The notes beneath the pieces are model-generated. The model worked only from the letters and a program-made list of their open reading frames with translations, did no database searches and had not been told where the DNA came from. This document shows positions 10,870 to 22,931 of a stretch of DNA of 64,000 bases, piece after piece (within the stretch, counting starts at the first letter, position 1; each line of letters starts with the position of its first letter). Source of the stretch: Jaltomata sinuosa (taxonomy: Eukaryota > Streptophyta > Magnoliopsida > Solanales > Solanaceae). The translations under genes and the position numbers were made by a program. The stretch covers positions 310,001-374,000 of the forward strand of contig QJPP01002945.1 in the NCBI GenBank assembly GCA_003996215.1. The letters are read 5' to 3'.

Positions 10870-12102
10870 TACCTACTTTGTGCCTTGTTCGGGGTTGGCT
10901 AGCGAGTCGTTATGTGTGTTGATTTCTGATTTGACCCAGTAGGAGATTCTTTAGTAGTGGATCGGATTGTGAGATCTTGCATGATATTTGTTGGTGATTT
11001 GGAGACTTGGGGTTTTGATGATACTTAATATGTTAGATTTTTATGTGATTCTGGGCATGGACTGGTTATCCCCTCATAGTGCAGTTTTGGATTGTTATGC
11101 CAAGACCATTACCATAGCCGTGCCTGGTGTATCCCCGGTTGTGTGGCAGGGTTCTGTTAGCCGCGCACCATCTGGGATCATCTCTTATCTTCTAGCTAGA
11201 AAGTTGATCTCTCGCGGGTGTTAGCTTATCTAGCATATGTTCGAGATGCTAGTGCTGACCTTTCGTCTCTTGAGTCTGTTCTTGTGGTTAGAGACTTCCT
11301 AGATATATTCCCTACCGACCTTCCAGGCCTTCCACCTGAGAGAGATATTGATTTCGCCATTGAGTTAGAGCCGTGCACCAGGCCCATTTCTATTCCTCCT
11401 TATCGTATGACTCCTGTTGAGTTGAGAGAGCTTAAGGAGCAGCTCCAGGATTTGTTAGCTAAGGGGTTTATTAGACCGAGTGTGTCTCCTTGGGGTTCTC
11501 CTGTTCTCTTTGTAAAGATGAAGGATGGGTCGATGCGGATGTGTATTGATTCTCGGTAGTTGAATAAGGTGACAGTGAAGAATAGGTATCCGATGCCGAG
11601 GATTGATGACTTGTTTGATCAGCTTCAGGGTTCAGCCGTGTTTCCAAATATTGACTTAAGGTCTGGCTACCACCAGTTGAGTATTATGCCTCCGGACATC
11701 CCTAAGACAGTATTCAGGACACATTATGGCCATTATGAGTTCCTGGTGATGTCTTTTGGGTTGACTAATGCCCCCGCAACTTTCATGGACTTGATGAATA
11801 GGGTGCTTAGCCCGTACTTGGATATGTTCATGATATTCTTCATAGATGACATCCTGGTGTACTGCTGGAGTAGAGATGAGCATGAGCATCATTTGAGGAC
11901 TGTACTTCAGAATTTGAGAGATCACCGTCTATATGCAAGGTTCTCAAAGTGCGAGTTTTGGTTTGAGTCAGTTGTATTCCTAGGGCAGGTGGTGTCTAAG
12001 GAAGGGATTAGAGTTGACCCAGGTAAGATTTCTGCGATTCGTGATTGGCCTAAACCTACTACTTCTACTGAGGTTCGCAGTTTTTTTGGGTTAGTGGGTT
12101 AG
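10870..12102 (+). pseudogene. protease (partial) and reverse transcriptase, Tekay copy 2
   Basis: The segment opens in the protease after its active site; VILGMDWLSPHSAVLDCYAKT is present, but the catalytic DPG block is gone. RT follows in one frame from 11218, with TAG at 11557-11559 replacing the Gln codon of DYRQLNK. The 11560-12102 frame carries NIDLRSGYHQL, YGHYEFLVMSFGLTNAP, and the catalytic FIDDILVY box (usual FxDD/YxDD), then FSKCEFWF and the thumb. It stops at a TAG after SFFGLVG, where the intact family continues GYYRRF. RT would copy element RNA into cDNA. This copy is non-functional. Confidence 0.9.
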
Positions 12103-12685
12103 AATAGGAGGTTCGTTCAGGGATTTTCTTCCATAGCATCACCCTTGACTATGCTGACAAGGAAGGGTATTCCATTTTAGTGGTTGTCTCAGTGCGAGGA
12201 TAGCTTCTAGAGGCTTAAGGCCTTATTGACTTCATCTCCAGTTTTGACTTTGCCGGTTAGGGGTCAGAGTTTCACCGTGTATTGTGATGTTTTTCGGGGT
12301 TGGTCTTGGTTGTGTGTTGATGTAGCAGGGTCGATTTATAGCATATGCATCGAGGCAGCTGAAGGTTCACGAGCGCAACTACCCCACTCATGACTTAGAG
12401 TTGGCAGTGGTAGTTTTCATGCTCACGATCTAGAGACACTACTTATATGGAGTTCACTATGAGATATTCATCGCTCACCTTAGTTTTCAGTACATTATGA
12501 GTCAGCAAGAGATGAACTCGAGGCAGAGGAGATGGATTGAGTTGCGGAAGGACTATGATTTTACTATTCTATGTCATCCGGGCAAGGCAAACATAGTAAC
12601 GGATGCCTTGAGTTGGAAGGCGGTGAGTATGGGCAACCTAGCTTCACTTGCAGTTTCTGAGAGACCGTTGGCCTTGGACATCTAG
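12103..12685 (+). pseudogene. RNase H region, Tekay copy 2
   Basis: Between RT and integrase the translation contains, across several frames and stops, the RT connection and RNase H signature VYCDVF and the tail RKDYDFTILCHPGKANIVTDALS. RNase H would degrade the RNA strand during reverse transcription. Frameshifts and stops, including TAG at 12683-12685 in place of CAG, make it inactive. Confidence 0.82.
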
Positions 12686-14215
12686 TCCTTGGCTAACCGC
12701 TTAGATAGGCTTGATTTGTCAGATCCCAATCGAGTTCTCTCTAGTGTTGAGGTTCATTCTACTCTAGTTGATCAGATTCATAGTCGACAGTTCGAGGATC
12801 AGAGCTTGTGTGACCTTCGTGATCAGGTAGTTCAGGGTGTGGCTAGCCGGGCTACTTTGGGTTATGATGGTATTCTGAGGTTTGGTGGTCGACTTTGTGT
12901 TCCGAGGGTAGGAGATTTGATTCAGTTGATACTTCGTGAGGTGCATTATTCTAGATACTCCATTCATCCTGGCGCGATAAAGATGTATAGAGATTTGAGA
13001 TAGCTCTACTGGTGGAGTGGTGTGAAGTGGGACATAGCAGAGTTCATATCTCGGTGCTTGAACTTTTAGCAGGTGAAATTTGAGCACATGAGACCGGGCA
13101 GTTTGATGAAGCGACTTCCCATTCCTGAGTGGAAGTGGGAAGGTATTAATATGGACTTTGTTGTTGGTTTGCCTCATGCATCTCGAGGTTTTGATTCTAT
13201 TTGGGTGATTGTGGATCGGTTGACTAAGTCGGCCCACTACTTGCCTGTTCATACTTTCTACGATAACGAGAGGTTAGCTCAGATTTATATTCGTGAGGTT
13301 TTTCGGTTGCATAGGGTCCCAACTTCTATCATTTCAGACCATGGCACTCAGTTCACATCTCAGTTTTGGAGAGATATACAGAAAGATTTGGGTACAGAGG
13401 TTCATCTTAGTACTGCTTTCCATCCTCTGATAGATGGCCTATCCGAAAGAACTATTCAAGTCCTGGAGGACATGCTTCGTGCTTGTGTACTTGACTTTGG
13501 AGGTTCATGGAATCAGTTCGTGTCTTTGTCCGTGTTTGCTTATAATAATAGCTTTTATCCGAGAATCGGCATGGCACCTTTCAAGGCCTTGTATGGTAGG
13601 GGTTGCAGATTGCCAATTCGTTGGTTTGATGGGATAGATTCAATACCACAGAGTACAGATTTGCTTAGAGATTCCTTAAACCGAGTCTGTTTGATTCAGG
13701 GTAGACTTAGGGCAGCTAGAGTAAGCAGAAGAGCTACGTTGATCATAGACTTCGTGGCTTGGATTTCAGTGTTAGTGACTTGGTTTTCCTTCAAGTATCG
13801 CCCGTGAAGGGCGTGGTGAGATTTGGTCAGCGGGGCAAGCTTAGCCCCAGGTTCATTGGGCCATTTGAGATTCTACAGAGGGTTGGTAGTGATGCTAACA
13901 TGTTAACTCTGCCTCCGATGTTTCTAGCTGTTCACCCAGTTTTCCATGTCTCGATGTTGCGCCGGTATGTCCTAGATGAGTCTCATGTGTTGCATTGAGA
14001 TTCGGTTCAGTCAGATGAGAGTTTATCTTTTGTTGAGGAGCCGATAGCTATTCTGGCCAGAGATATCAGGAGATTGAGATCTAGGGAGATTCCAGTGGTG
14101 AAAGTTCAGTGGAGACATCGTCCGATCGAGGAGGCTACTTGGGAGACCAAGAGTGAGTTGCGTGCTCAGTATCCGCAAATGTTCGAGCCTTCAGGTACTC
14201 CTTCCTTCTTGAATT
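12686..14215 (+). pseudogene. integrase and chromodomain-like tail, Tekay copy 2
   Basis: The frame at 12689-13003 ends in TAG just before the LYWWSG block. A second TAG at 13067-13069 falls between the two zinc-binding cysteine positions. The core from 13073 shows D in MDFVVGLP, D in ISDHGTQF and E in LSERT, so the D-D-E triad survives although nearby residues differ. A frameshift near 13730 separates the GKLSPRFIGPFEIL module and the tail EEPIAILARDIRRLRSREIP. It has the same architecture as copy 1 but with more damage. Confidence 0.88.
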
Positions 14216-14247
14216 TTGAGGATGAAAGTCTTTTTAGTAGTGGATGT

Positions 14248-16717
14248 TGTGATGACCCTTCTGGTCATCTTCGCGTTTACGCATTTATTGTATTGTTAGA
14301 GCTTCCCTGTAGCGACCCCAAGTCATATATGGTTTGTTGGGACCGGTAGTTCGGTGCCCTGGTCTTTTGTTTTGTTGTTTTGACGCCCTCCTCTTGGGCA
14401 ATTATGCTCAATTTTGGAGCATGTCTTCTTGGCATCATTGTGGTCATCGTGCTTCTTTCCATTTTTGGTTTCAGGTTGTGGGCCCCGTGGGCCTGCGTTT
14501 GACCTAGATTTTGACCCGTCAACAAGTGTAGAGATATGGGTATCATTAGACTCATCTTAATATTTTATTTATGTTTTTGATAATTTGATCATTGTTCAGG
14601 GTTTCTCAGAGTGATTCGGGCTTGGATTTCGTTGTCCCAGCATCTTGTCATCAGATGACATTTAGGTTACGGTCTAAACTCCCTAGACTTAGCATATATC
14701 AGATAAAATTGTACTAATGAGCATCCTTGGGTTGGGTTTACTAGGTTGGTACCATAGACCTTGACCGCTTATTCCTATTCGGTTACTTTTCTTCCTCCGA
14801 TGTGTGTAGTATTTGTTTTATACGTTGTGTTCCTGTGTATGGAACATCGTTGGTGGGATATTAAGAATGTCTGTCAATCCCGTACATCATTATTACTATT
14901 ATAGAGCTGGTTATCTATGTTGTAGAACGATTGGAGCCTATGCAAGGCCGATAGGTTGGTTGTGAGCCGTTGGGCTATTGTTTGTGTTTGAGCATGCCAT
15001 TATCATGCATACAAAGATTTCTACTTGGTTTTACTATGATTTTGGCTTTGGGCCCACTATTTATGGTTTCCAAACCTTGCATGGCCTTGGGGGCCCAATT
15101 TCGGTAAAATAAATTGTGAAATGGTTTGGTACTCCTTTTTATGGATATTCTTGGGGTAAGAAATGTTAAAAGAGAGAGATGTCTCAGTTTTTGTATTTTA
15201 TATTGGACTTGGGTGGACCGAGGTGCTAGATTGATTTTTCTATTGATAAAGAAATGATATTAGCCTTGGTAAAGCCAAGCAACAGACTTATTTTCCCACT
15301 ATTTTAGACCCGGATAAGCTCAGGCACACTTGAAGGGGATTTATAAGACCTCTTTCATTGATTTAGACCTGGATAGAATTCAGGCATGCATTATGAGCAT
15401 TTGAGTACTAGTTGGATCCGGTGGCACTCTGGATGGATATTTTGAGGTTAGAGTGTAGTATGTGGTCTACGAGTAGACCTCCATTGACCCTGTCATTCCG
15501 GACCACGTGTTGGGAAAAAGGGTGACCAAGGGTAGGGGTGTACGAAGGAGTAGATGTAATCGGGAAAAGTCCTTCCATGGATCCCACCTTTATTGGGCCT
15601 TTGGGGCACCAGAGGGGGTAACATACTGACACCGTGGTTACACTTAGTTTGTCACATCATATCATATCATTCATTTGTGTGAGGTTCCACCCTTGCTTGC
15701 TGTTTGTTGAGTGTACGTGGTTGTATGGGAAGCCGGAGAGTTTGTTTTCACTTGATTACGTTCCTTGGTTGTATGGGCGGCGTGGGAAGTGTAGGTAGAT
15801 GCTTGTTACTTTATGAGTATACTACACCATATTATGGTTATATATATGATATTGGATATGTTGAGGTTGTTAGTTCCTGGATTGAGTTTTGTATGATTAA
15901 GTTGGTTATTTCTCCCTGTTTTCCAAGCATGCCAATCTTTATTTCTTCTCCTCCTTTCCCGTGTACTTGAGGTTACCGGTATACCATCCACTTCTATGCT
16001 TACTATATACTATTATTGCAAGGATCCCAGGTGCGCCATTTCTTACTTTCACCTATACCTGTTGTGTTTATATATTCTACTTGCTAGCCTTGTATGTTGC
16101 TTTCTGTTGTCTTCCCTCTGGGCTAGTTTCTGTGTACATATCCATTGCCTTCTGTGACTATTTATTTTCTATTATGTTCATTAGTGGTCTTTTATCTTAT
16201 ATGTGCCCAGTCGGCCTATGATACCTACTAGGTACATTTTGCTTCGCATTTGGTGCTCATACTACACTCTGCATCTTTTGGTGCAGATCCTAGTGTGGGC
16301 CATCGCCGTTAGCTCATTGGAGACTCGTGCGAGGAGCTGCTTTTGTGATATCCCAGACTGAGGGTGAGCTCTTGGCGACTGGAGCTTAGCTTTAGTTTAT
16401 ATTTTTGTTTATGTACTCTATTACTACTCGGAGACATGTGTGTATATATTATTTTGGATGCTTAGTACTCCTTATATGTAGTTCTAGCTCTATACTATGG
16501 TACCAGGTTTTGGGTTTTGGTTTAGCTTCCGCATATGTATATATATACTCCTATTATCTATTTTCTTCGTCTCGTTCCCTTACCTTAGCTTATTAGATTG
16601 TGCTTCCACCTAAATTGTTAGATAGTAGCCCATTACTAACCATTCTGGGCTACGGGGATTGGTTCACCTACTGGAGGGTTGTAGGTGTCATCATGACCGA
16701 GAAATCAGGTTGTGACA
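14248..16717 (+). repeat. 3' LTR of Tekay copy 2 (internally deleted)
   Basis: It starts TGTGATGACCC and ends AGGTTGTGACA. At 2470 bp it is roughly 0.9 kb shorter than the LTRs of copies 1 and 3. The missing part is the U3 region between the GACCGG block near 14340 and the sequence around 14400, which includes the palindrome array seen in copy 3. The R/U5-like half, with the CTGCA...TGCAG hairpin at 16269-16286, is intact. Confidence 0.9.
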
Positions 16718-16729
16718 TGAACACTATCA

Positions 16730-16745
16730 ATATCCCCCTTTTTGA
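16730..16745 (-). other. polypurine tract of copia element
   Basis: On the minus strand TCAAAAAGGGGGATAT lies directly before the LTR start TGATAGTGTTC. This is the expected place and composition of the plus-strand primer for reverse transcription. Confidence 0.8.
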
Positions 16746-17035
16746 TGATGATAATTTTTAGGATTATAAATGTAGTCAACTTCCCTTTAAAGAAGTTGTC
16801 TACATCTTCTCCCCCTGTATCATTGACTTGCTGCTAGTTAAAACCTAGTTGACTGCTCCCCCGACTTCTATTATTCTCCCCTTTTAACATCAATCAAAAA
16901 GTAAAACAAGTATAGAGAGTAGAGCAACTACAACATGCAAAAAGATGAGGCAAATAGTAGTACGACAACAAAAGCATAGATGATCTTATGGGCTTAAGTC
17001 CAGTTACAAATTAAAGAAACACATCAAGAAAAAAT

Positions 17036-17400
17036 TTAAAAAGGTTTTGAAATAATGCCAAGAGATTTTCTCAGAGTGCAAAATCTTTCTTCAAGCAGAG
17101 TTTTAGTACAAATATCAGTTAATTGAAAATCAGTGCTCACAAAAGATAGTTCAATATCACCATTTAAAATATGATCTCTAATAAAGTGATGCTTGATATC
17201 AATGTTCTTAGTCCTACAATGATGCACATGATTTTTTGTTAAACAAATAGCACTAGAATTATCACACATAATACGCACAAGTTTAAAAGAAAATTCATAA
17301 TCACTTAATTGGTGAATCATCCAAAGAATTTGAGCACATCAAACACCAATAGAGATATATTCAGCTTCAATGGTAGAGATAGAAACAAAATTTTGTTTCT
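17036..17400 (-). pseudogene. copia RNase H
   Basis: The frame contains MCDNSSAICLTKNHVHHCR, then KHHFIRDHILNGDIELSFV and TDICTKTLLEERFCTLRKSLGI. This is the standard end of copia polyproteins, with the conserved D of CDNSSA and the FTKPL-like motif altered to CTKTL. It sits last in the pol order, about 300 bases before the PPT. A stop and frame change near 17320 separate it from RT. Confidence 0.88.
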
Positions 17401-18260
17401 TCCTGTTCCAGGAAATAAGAGCCTTTCCCAAAAATTGACAAGTTCACTTGTGCTTTTTCTGTAATTTTTTTCGACTTGATATCTTATTTTATCAACTGAT
17501 TTACCATCTTCATCAGCATAAAGGTTGCAAGTCGGACTCATTGGAGTTCTTAGGGATTTGGCTTCACTCATTCCAAATTTTTGAATAAGTTCCTTAGTAT
17601 ACTTACTTTGACTGATGAAAATACCTTCAGTCGACTAATGGATTTGTAACTCCAAAAACAAGGTCAACTCACCTATCATGCTCATTTTAAATTTACTTTG
17701 TATTAAGTTAGAAAATTCCTTGCACAAACCAGCATTAGTACTTCCAAATATAATATCATCAACATAAATTTGAATAATAAGATTACCAGAGGAGGTTCAT
17801 TTGATAAAAAGGGTAGTGTTAATTTTTACTCTAGAAAAATCATGATCCATTGAAAAATTGCTCAGATGGTCATACCAAGCCCTAGGAGCTTGTTTAAGTC
17901 CGTACAAAGCTTTAGTTTAAAAATATGATAAGAAAATTTTGGATGCTCAAAGCCCAGAGGTTATTTGAAATAAAGTTATTCTTTAATAAAGCCATTTAGA
18001 AAGGCACTTTTGACATCCATTTGAAATAGCTTAAAACCTTAATGAGATGCATATGCAAGAAGGATATGAATAGATTCTAACCTTGCAACAAGAGCAAAAG
18101 TTTCATCGTAGTCGACTCCCTCTTTTTGAGGGTATCCTTGAGCTACTAGTCGAGCCTGTTGCGACCAACTTATCCTTCTTCATTGAGTTTGTTTCTGAAG
18201 ACCCACTTGGTTCCAATGATTGAAGTCTTTTCAGATTTAGGAACAAGTGTCTAGACTTTA
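17401..18260 (-). pseudogene. copia reverse transcriptase
   Basis: Reading leftwards from 18240, the translation shows GTKWVFRNKLNEEG, then FQMDVKSAFLNGFI, the first catalytic Asp region. The YVDDIIFGST box has its YVDD codons at 17755-17766. The last part (SKYTKELIQKFGMSEAKSLRTPMSP) leads to RNase H. Stops such as those around 17880 and 17980 split it into several pieces, so no active enzyme can be made. Confidence 0.87.
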
Positions 18261-18599
18261 CTTTTCTCAATTTGGTCTAATTTTTCTTTCATAGCTTTTA
18301 CTCAATGACTGTCGTTTAGGGCTTCATCAATTTTCTTTGGCTTGAATTGAGGAATAAGTGCCATATTGGCTTTATTTTTGCTTAAAGCTCTAGTTTTCAT
18401 TCCTTCCATTGGGTCACCAATGATAAACTTCTTTGGGTAGTTAGGTTCACTTCTCTATTCATTTAGGACTGTTTCAATAGGAAAATTAATCTTTCTGTTC
18501 TTCAGCTAAATTAGTTGGACAGTCGACTTTCTTGGATGAAGACACACTAGTGCTTGAATAGCCAAGAAATATACCTTCATCACATTAAGGATCAAACTT

Positions 18600-19480
18600 A
18601 CCAATATTATCCTTACCATTATTGTGCATAAAGCACTTACACCAAAATGGGTGAGAGTATCCTATGTTACGCTTCTTACCATTCCATAACTCATATGGAG
18701 TTTTCTTCAGTATAGGTCTGATCAGGCACCTGTTAAGAATGTGGCATGCAATACTTAGTGCTTCTGCCCAAAAATGATGTGGAAGGGAATGCTCATATCA
18801 TGGTACATGCCATATTTTGAAGAGTCCTATTTTTTTGTTCAACAACACCATTATGCTTAGGGGATCTTGGTGATTAAAAATTATGAGTGTATCCTCGTTC
18901 ATTGCAGAAGATTTTAAAGGCCTTATTTTCAAATTCTCCTCCATGATCACTTCTTATGGAGGTGATGAAATCGCTTTAACCCTTTGCACTCTTTCACAGA
19001 AATACTCAAAAACAATTAAGGTATCATCTTTGTTAGCTAGAAATATAAACCATGTGAAATGAGAAAAGTCATCTACAATAAATAAAGCATACTTTTTTCC
19101 TTGAATGCTTGCAGTTCTAATGGGACCAAAAAGGTCCATATGAAGTAGCTGCAATGGTTTAGCGGTAAACATAATATCTTTTACAGGAAAGGAATTCCTA
19201 GTTTGCTTATCAAGTTAACAAGCATCACAGATGAGGTCCTTCTTGTTGTCTAGTTTAGGTAGCCCAAGAACAAGTTCATATTTAGCAAGTTTCTCTAAGA
19301 GACGCATGCTAGCATGACAAAGTTTCTTATGCCATCTCCAAGGATCTTCTGAGATGGATGCTAAATAGATATGTTCATTTGACCTTTTACAGAGTCGAGA
19401 ACATAAATGTTTCTGTCTCTGTTCCCTGGGAGTAAATCTTTTCCAGAAATATCTTCTATTATGCAACATGTCTTTCAAAA
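18600..19480 (-). pseudogene. copia integrase
   Basis: The gag-pre-integrase zinc region WHKKLCHASMRLLEKLAK...CDAC lies at 19215-19380. The core follows with D in LHMDLFGP, D in SDHGGEFE (about 18926-18955) and E in NGVVEQKNRT, so the D-D-E triad remains visible. The core frame ends early, and later parts sit in other frames. In copia elements integrase precedes RT, as here. Confidence 0.9.
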
Positions 19481-19599
19481 TCTTACCTCAAGATCCGTAT
19501 CACATAGCTGACTGATACTCAATAGGTTGTACTTTAAGTTCTTCACCAAGTAAACATTAGTAATTTCACATGATTCATTAAAAGAAATACTACCAATAC

Positions 19600-19740
19600 C
19601 TATTACTTTTCCTTTGGAATTTCCTCCAAATCAAATATTTCCTCCATCAAAGTATGCTACAGATTTAAATAGGTTTTTATTGCTTGTCATATGATTAGAA
19701 CACGCACTATCAAGTTACTATTTCGATTTTGATTTGGAGT
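19600..19740 (-). pseudogene. copia protease active-site region
   Basis: The minus strand near 19650-19715 translates to LDSACSNHMTSNKNLFKSV, matching the copia protease signature D-S/T-G-C-S-x-H-M. The usual Gly after DS is Ala here, and a stop follows within about 30 residues. It lies between gag and integrase, as expected. Confidence 0.8.
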
Positions 19741-19869
19741 GGTGTTCCGACAAAACAGATTCATTAATTTCTTTTTGGTACCCAAGTTTCCTTGGGTCCT
19801 TTGGGGTTAACTGTTTGTTTGGGTTGATCAGACTTAGGTCTCCAAACTCATTTAGAGGAGGTTATAGAT

Positions 19870-21420
19870 CAAAACCTACAATTATAATGCTTATGACCGT
19901 ATTTACCACAGTAATGACAAGCATGAGAAAAGTGACAACCATTCGAGTTGACTTACCACTACATGATCTATTTATGTGTGATCTAGCATCAGTTGACTGC
20001 TTGGATCCACTGAAATAGTTCTTGTTTGTATTATGCTTGTCATTGTCAGTTCTTTTATCAGTTGACTTATTTGATGGAGTCAACTGATTTGACCTGATAA
20101 CACCATGACTGGAAGATTTTCGAAAATTATTTGTTTGAATTTTTAATTCTTCCATTTCTTCTTGAAGAAAATCTTTTTCAATTTCACAAACTTCTAATTT
20201 AACTTTTCAGTCTTTCTTTTCTCTTTGTAGAGCTTTAAAGTCATTAAAACTCTGTTCAAGTCAGCTATGACACGATCTAGTAATTTTTATAATTCTACAT
20301 AATTTAAACATGAATTAGATCTCATCTCACTTGTTTCTCCAATTGCCATGAAACATATGTCTTCGACATCATCATTTTCCTGCTTAGATATTTTATCATC
20401 ACCCAGCTGCTAAAAGCTCTATTATCCCTATTTCTTGAGTTTCCCTTGGGGTATCTTCTTTTTGCTTCAGGGAAATCGCTTGCAATGTCTCCATATTTTC
20501 CATAATTATAGCACTTACCATCATTTTTAATGAATTCAGTAACTTATTTCCCCTTGGAGAAGTTTTGCCTACCTCTTCTTTGATTTCTGGATCTTCTGAA
20601 TGAATCCACGACTGATCGAGTAATTAAAGCAATTTCATCTTCTCTAATTTGTTCTAGTTCATCTCCCTTGATATCCTCTGTTGCTTTGAATGCCACAGTC
20701 TTCTTTCCTGATGTCTTCTTGTCCTTGTTTGTTTAGATGAGTCTTCTCAAATGCAATGAGTTCTCCCCTTAATTCATCATACGTGAGATTGTTGAGATTT
20801 ATGCTTTCAATAGAAACAAACTAAGCATGCCATTGAGAAGTAAGACCTCTAAGAATTCTAGTAATCTGATCACTGACTGGGTAGGTTTTTTCAGATGCTT
20901 TGAGTTCTCCAATGATTTTGCTAAACCTAGCAAACATGTTTTCAATTGATTCTCCCTCTTTCCTCTAAAAAAGTTCATATTCATATACTAGCAAGCTGAT
21001 GATAGTTTGCTTAACTTTGTCAGTCCCTTCAGAAGTTACTTCCAGTTTATCTCACATTTTTTTAGAAGTTTCACAGAAGGATATCTTTTCATACTCCTCT
21101 CCACTAATAGCATTATAGAGCACATCCTTTGCTTTGGAATTTGTCTGAATGATCTCCATCTGTTCATCAATGTAATTCTCAAGAGATGGAATTACTTCAG
21201 TTGATATTGTACCATTTTCCACATTTTTGTCATCGTTCTTTGGTTTGGTAATAGGAATATTACCAGGTTTAATAACTCTCCAAAGATTCACATCATAGGA
21301 CTTGATAAACGTCTCCATTCTATTTTTCCAATGAGAAAAGTGCTTACTGTTTAAGTATGGTGGTCTAGTCTGAGAGGTTCCTTTTTGAAAGAGGGCTCCA
21401 GTAGCAAGTTGATGTGCCAT
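19870..21420 (-). pseudogene. gag: copia gag with two zinc knuckles
   Basis: The start ATG at 21420 opens MAHQLATGALFQKGTSQTRP, 44 bases after the tRNA primer site. YLNSKHFSHWKNRMETFIKS follows; it is the typical capsid start of this group (DUF4219/UBN2-like). The frame stops at 21052 and continues through fragments (ENMFARFSKIIGELKASEKTYP...). A first knuckle near 20490-20520 is degenerate (CYNYGKYGDIASDF). A second at 19878-19919 is perfect, CX2CX4HX4C (CHYCGKYGHKHYNC). The protein would package element RNA. This copy is broken by several stops. Confidence 0.87.
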
Positions 21421-21463
21421 AATGTTTTCTCACTTGCGGTTAAGAAACTTTATGTGAAACCTT

Positions 21464-21475
21464 TCTCTGATACCA
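21464..21475 (-). other. primer-binding site, tRNA-iMet type (copia)
   Basis: The minus strand reads TGGTATCAGAGA two bases after the LTR end (CCTTTCA). It is complementary to the 3' end of plant initiator tRNA-Met, the usual minus-strand primer of copia elements. Confidence 0.88.
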
Positions 21476-21477
21476 AT

Positions 21478-22688
21478 TGAAAGGGAAAGAGGGGGAAGGG
21501 ATGAATTGTTGTTTTTCATTTTCTGAGTCGACTGTCTGAAGGGGTCAGTCGACTGCTATGCACAAATAAATAGTTAAGTAAAAGTGCAGAATTATAAGTG
21601 CTATAAAAGTAATTGACACCAGATATTTTTATACTAGTTGGGATCCATAATGGATCTTAGTCCAGCCCCCTTGGGTTGCAAGGGTGTTCTCTACTAGTTC
21701 TTTGGTGGTTTTGGTTTCGTACAAGCTTTGGGAGTATAGCTCCTACCTCTACGCTCAATCTTTTTTCTTTTCTTTTTCTATTTTGATACAATGCCTCACC
21801 AACTATATTTTTTCTCTCCTCTCTCTTTTCACTACATAGTAAAACACAAGGTAAAATAATGTTTAATAAAAGTAGAGCAAAGAACTTGAGATGGTAGAGA
21901 CAGTTTGTATGTCTTTCTTCTTCAGTATTCAGAGGCTTCTAATGATGGTAAACTAGCCGTTAGTGAAGATCTTTGGTGAAGAAGGCAACTCACGAGATTT
22001 GATCCTTGAAAAAGGATAAGAGATCCTATTATCAAGAATAAGGGTGAGTCAAGAAGTAACTTGCTAATGTGGAACCTTGATTGATTCTTCAAGATATTTC
22101 TTGCCTTGATTTTATGAACTCTTCCATCTTAATTTTGACATTTTACTTGGTAAAATCTGACCACTAATGGCATTAGATCTTCTCACTTAATGCTTGATGC
22201 TTGACTTCAAATAGGACGCTCCTTTTCGGTACTCTTGCCTTGTAGACATCTTCTTCCTTAGTTAAGGTTTTCAATAAGTGCTTGATACTGATTCCAAAAT
22301 TAGAGTCAATCTAATTTTACTCAGATGAATCAATCTTTTGCTTCCTTGAATCATACAGGATAATATTTTCTTCATTTGGCAAGGTCTTCAATAAGTGCTT
22401 GGTAATGTTCCCAAAATTAGAGTCAATCTAATTTTGATTAGATAAATCAATCTTCTTATTCTTTTCATAATGCTTGAGAATCTTCATAACTATTTTCCTT
22501 CTTCTTGAGAATAAATCCCTCTATATTGATTCTTGCTTGGTATTTGATTTTTCTTCCTTCTTGGGTAATGCTTTCCTTTTTTGCTTGGTACTTGCTCTTT
22601 CTATGACAAGTAGAATATCTTGAATCAATATCTTTTGATGAGTTCCTACAAGGTGAAATTATCATTCATTAAAATCAGAACACTATCA
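21478..22688 (-). repeat. 5' LTR of copia element
   Basis: On the minus strand the LTR starts TGATAGTGTTCTG at 22688 and ends CCTTTCA at 21478, next to the primer site, for a length of 1211 bp. The start word equals the 12-bp remnant at 16718-16729. GTCGACTG-type words recur near 21530-21560. Confidence 0.85.
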
Positions 22689-22931
22689 CTAGATAACGCT
22701 TATAATCATAACACTAGTAGTGAAATCAGTAGCTAGTTAGCAACTAAGTCCCTGTGGGATTGATAAACCCCATAGTTTAACAATCACTTAATACCGACGA
22801 TCACATACACTTGCGTGTGTGTTGGAAGGATGAATAAGTTTTTGGCACCATTTTCGGGAACGTCAAATATTGACAAGCTTAAGTTTTTACTATTGTTTTG
22901 TTTCTTCATTAGTGTTGACGGTATGGTCTTT
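22689..22931 (+). repeat. remnant of tRNA-Asp-primed LTR element
   Basis: TCCCTGTGGGATTGATAAACCCC, then CGATCACATACACTTGCG, are followed near 22850 by TTTTTGGCACCATTTTCGGG. This resembles a decayed tRNA-Asp primer site, whose intact form starts TGGCGCCGTTGCCGGGG. It is a short fragment with no coding part. Confidence 0.5.

Larger units (their letters stand above)
10870..16717 (+). mobile_element. Tekay/Del-type Ty3/gypsy retrotransposon, copy 2, 5'-truncated
   Basis: Homology to copies 1 and 3 starts abruptly in the middle of the protease at 10870 and continues to a 3' LTR that ends at 16717. The 5' LTR, gag and first part of the protease are absent. Because the 3' end is intact and abuts a copia LTR remnant, I infer a deletion that removed the element's 5' half together with flanking DNA. 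Confidence 0.92.
16718..22688 (-). mobile_element. Ty1/copia retrotransposon, Sirevirus-like, 3' LTR almost deleted
   Basis: Minus-strand order is 5' LTR (right), PBS, gag, protease, integrase, RT, RNase H, PPT. Integrase before RT identifies Ty1/copia. The integrase block KPLQLLHMDLFGPIRTASI and the gag sequence resemble the SIRE/Maximus group. The right LTR begins (minus strand) TGATAGTGTTCTG, and the same TGATAGTGTTC survives for 12 bp at the left edge, where Tekay copy 2 ends. Many stops and frameshifts show long inactivity. Confidence 0.9.
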
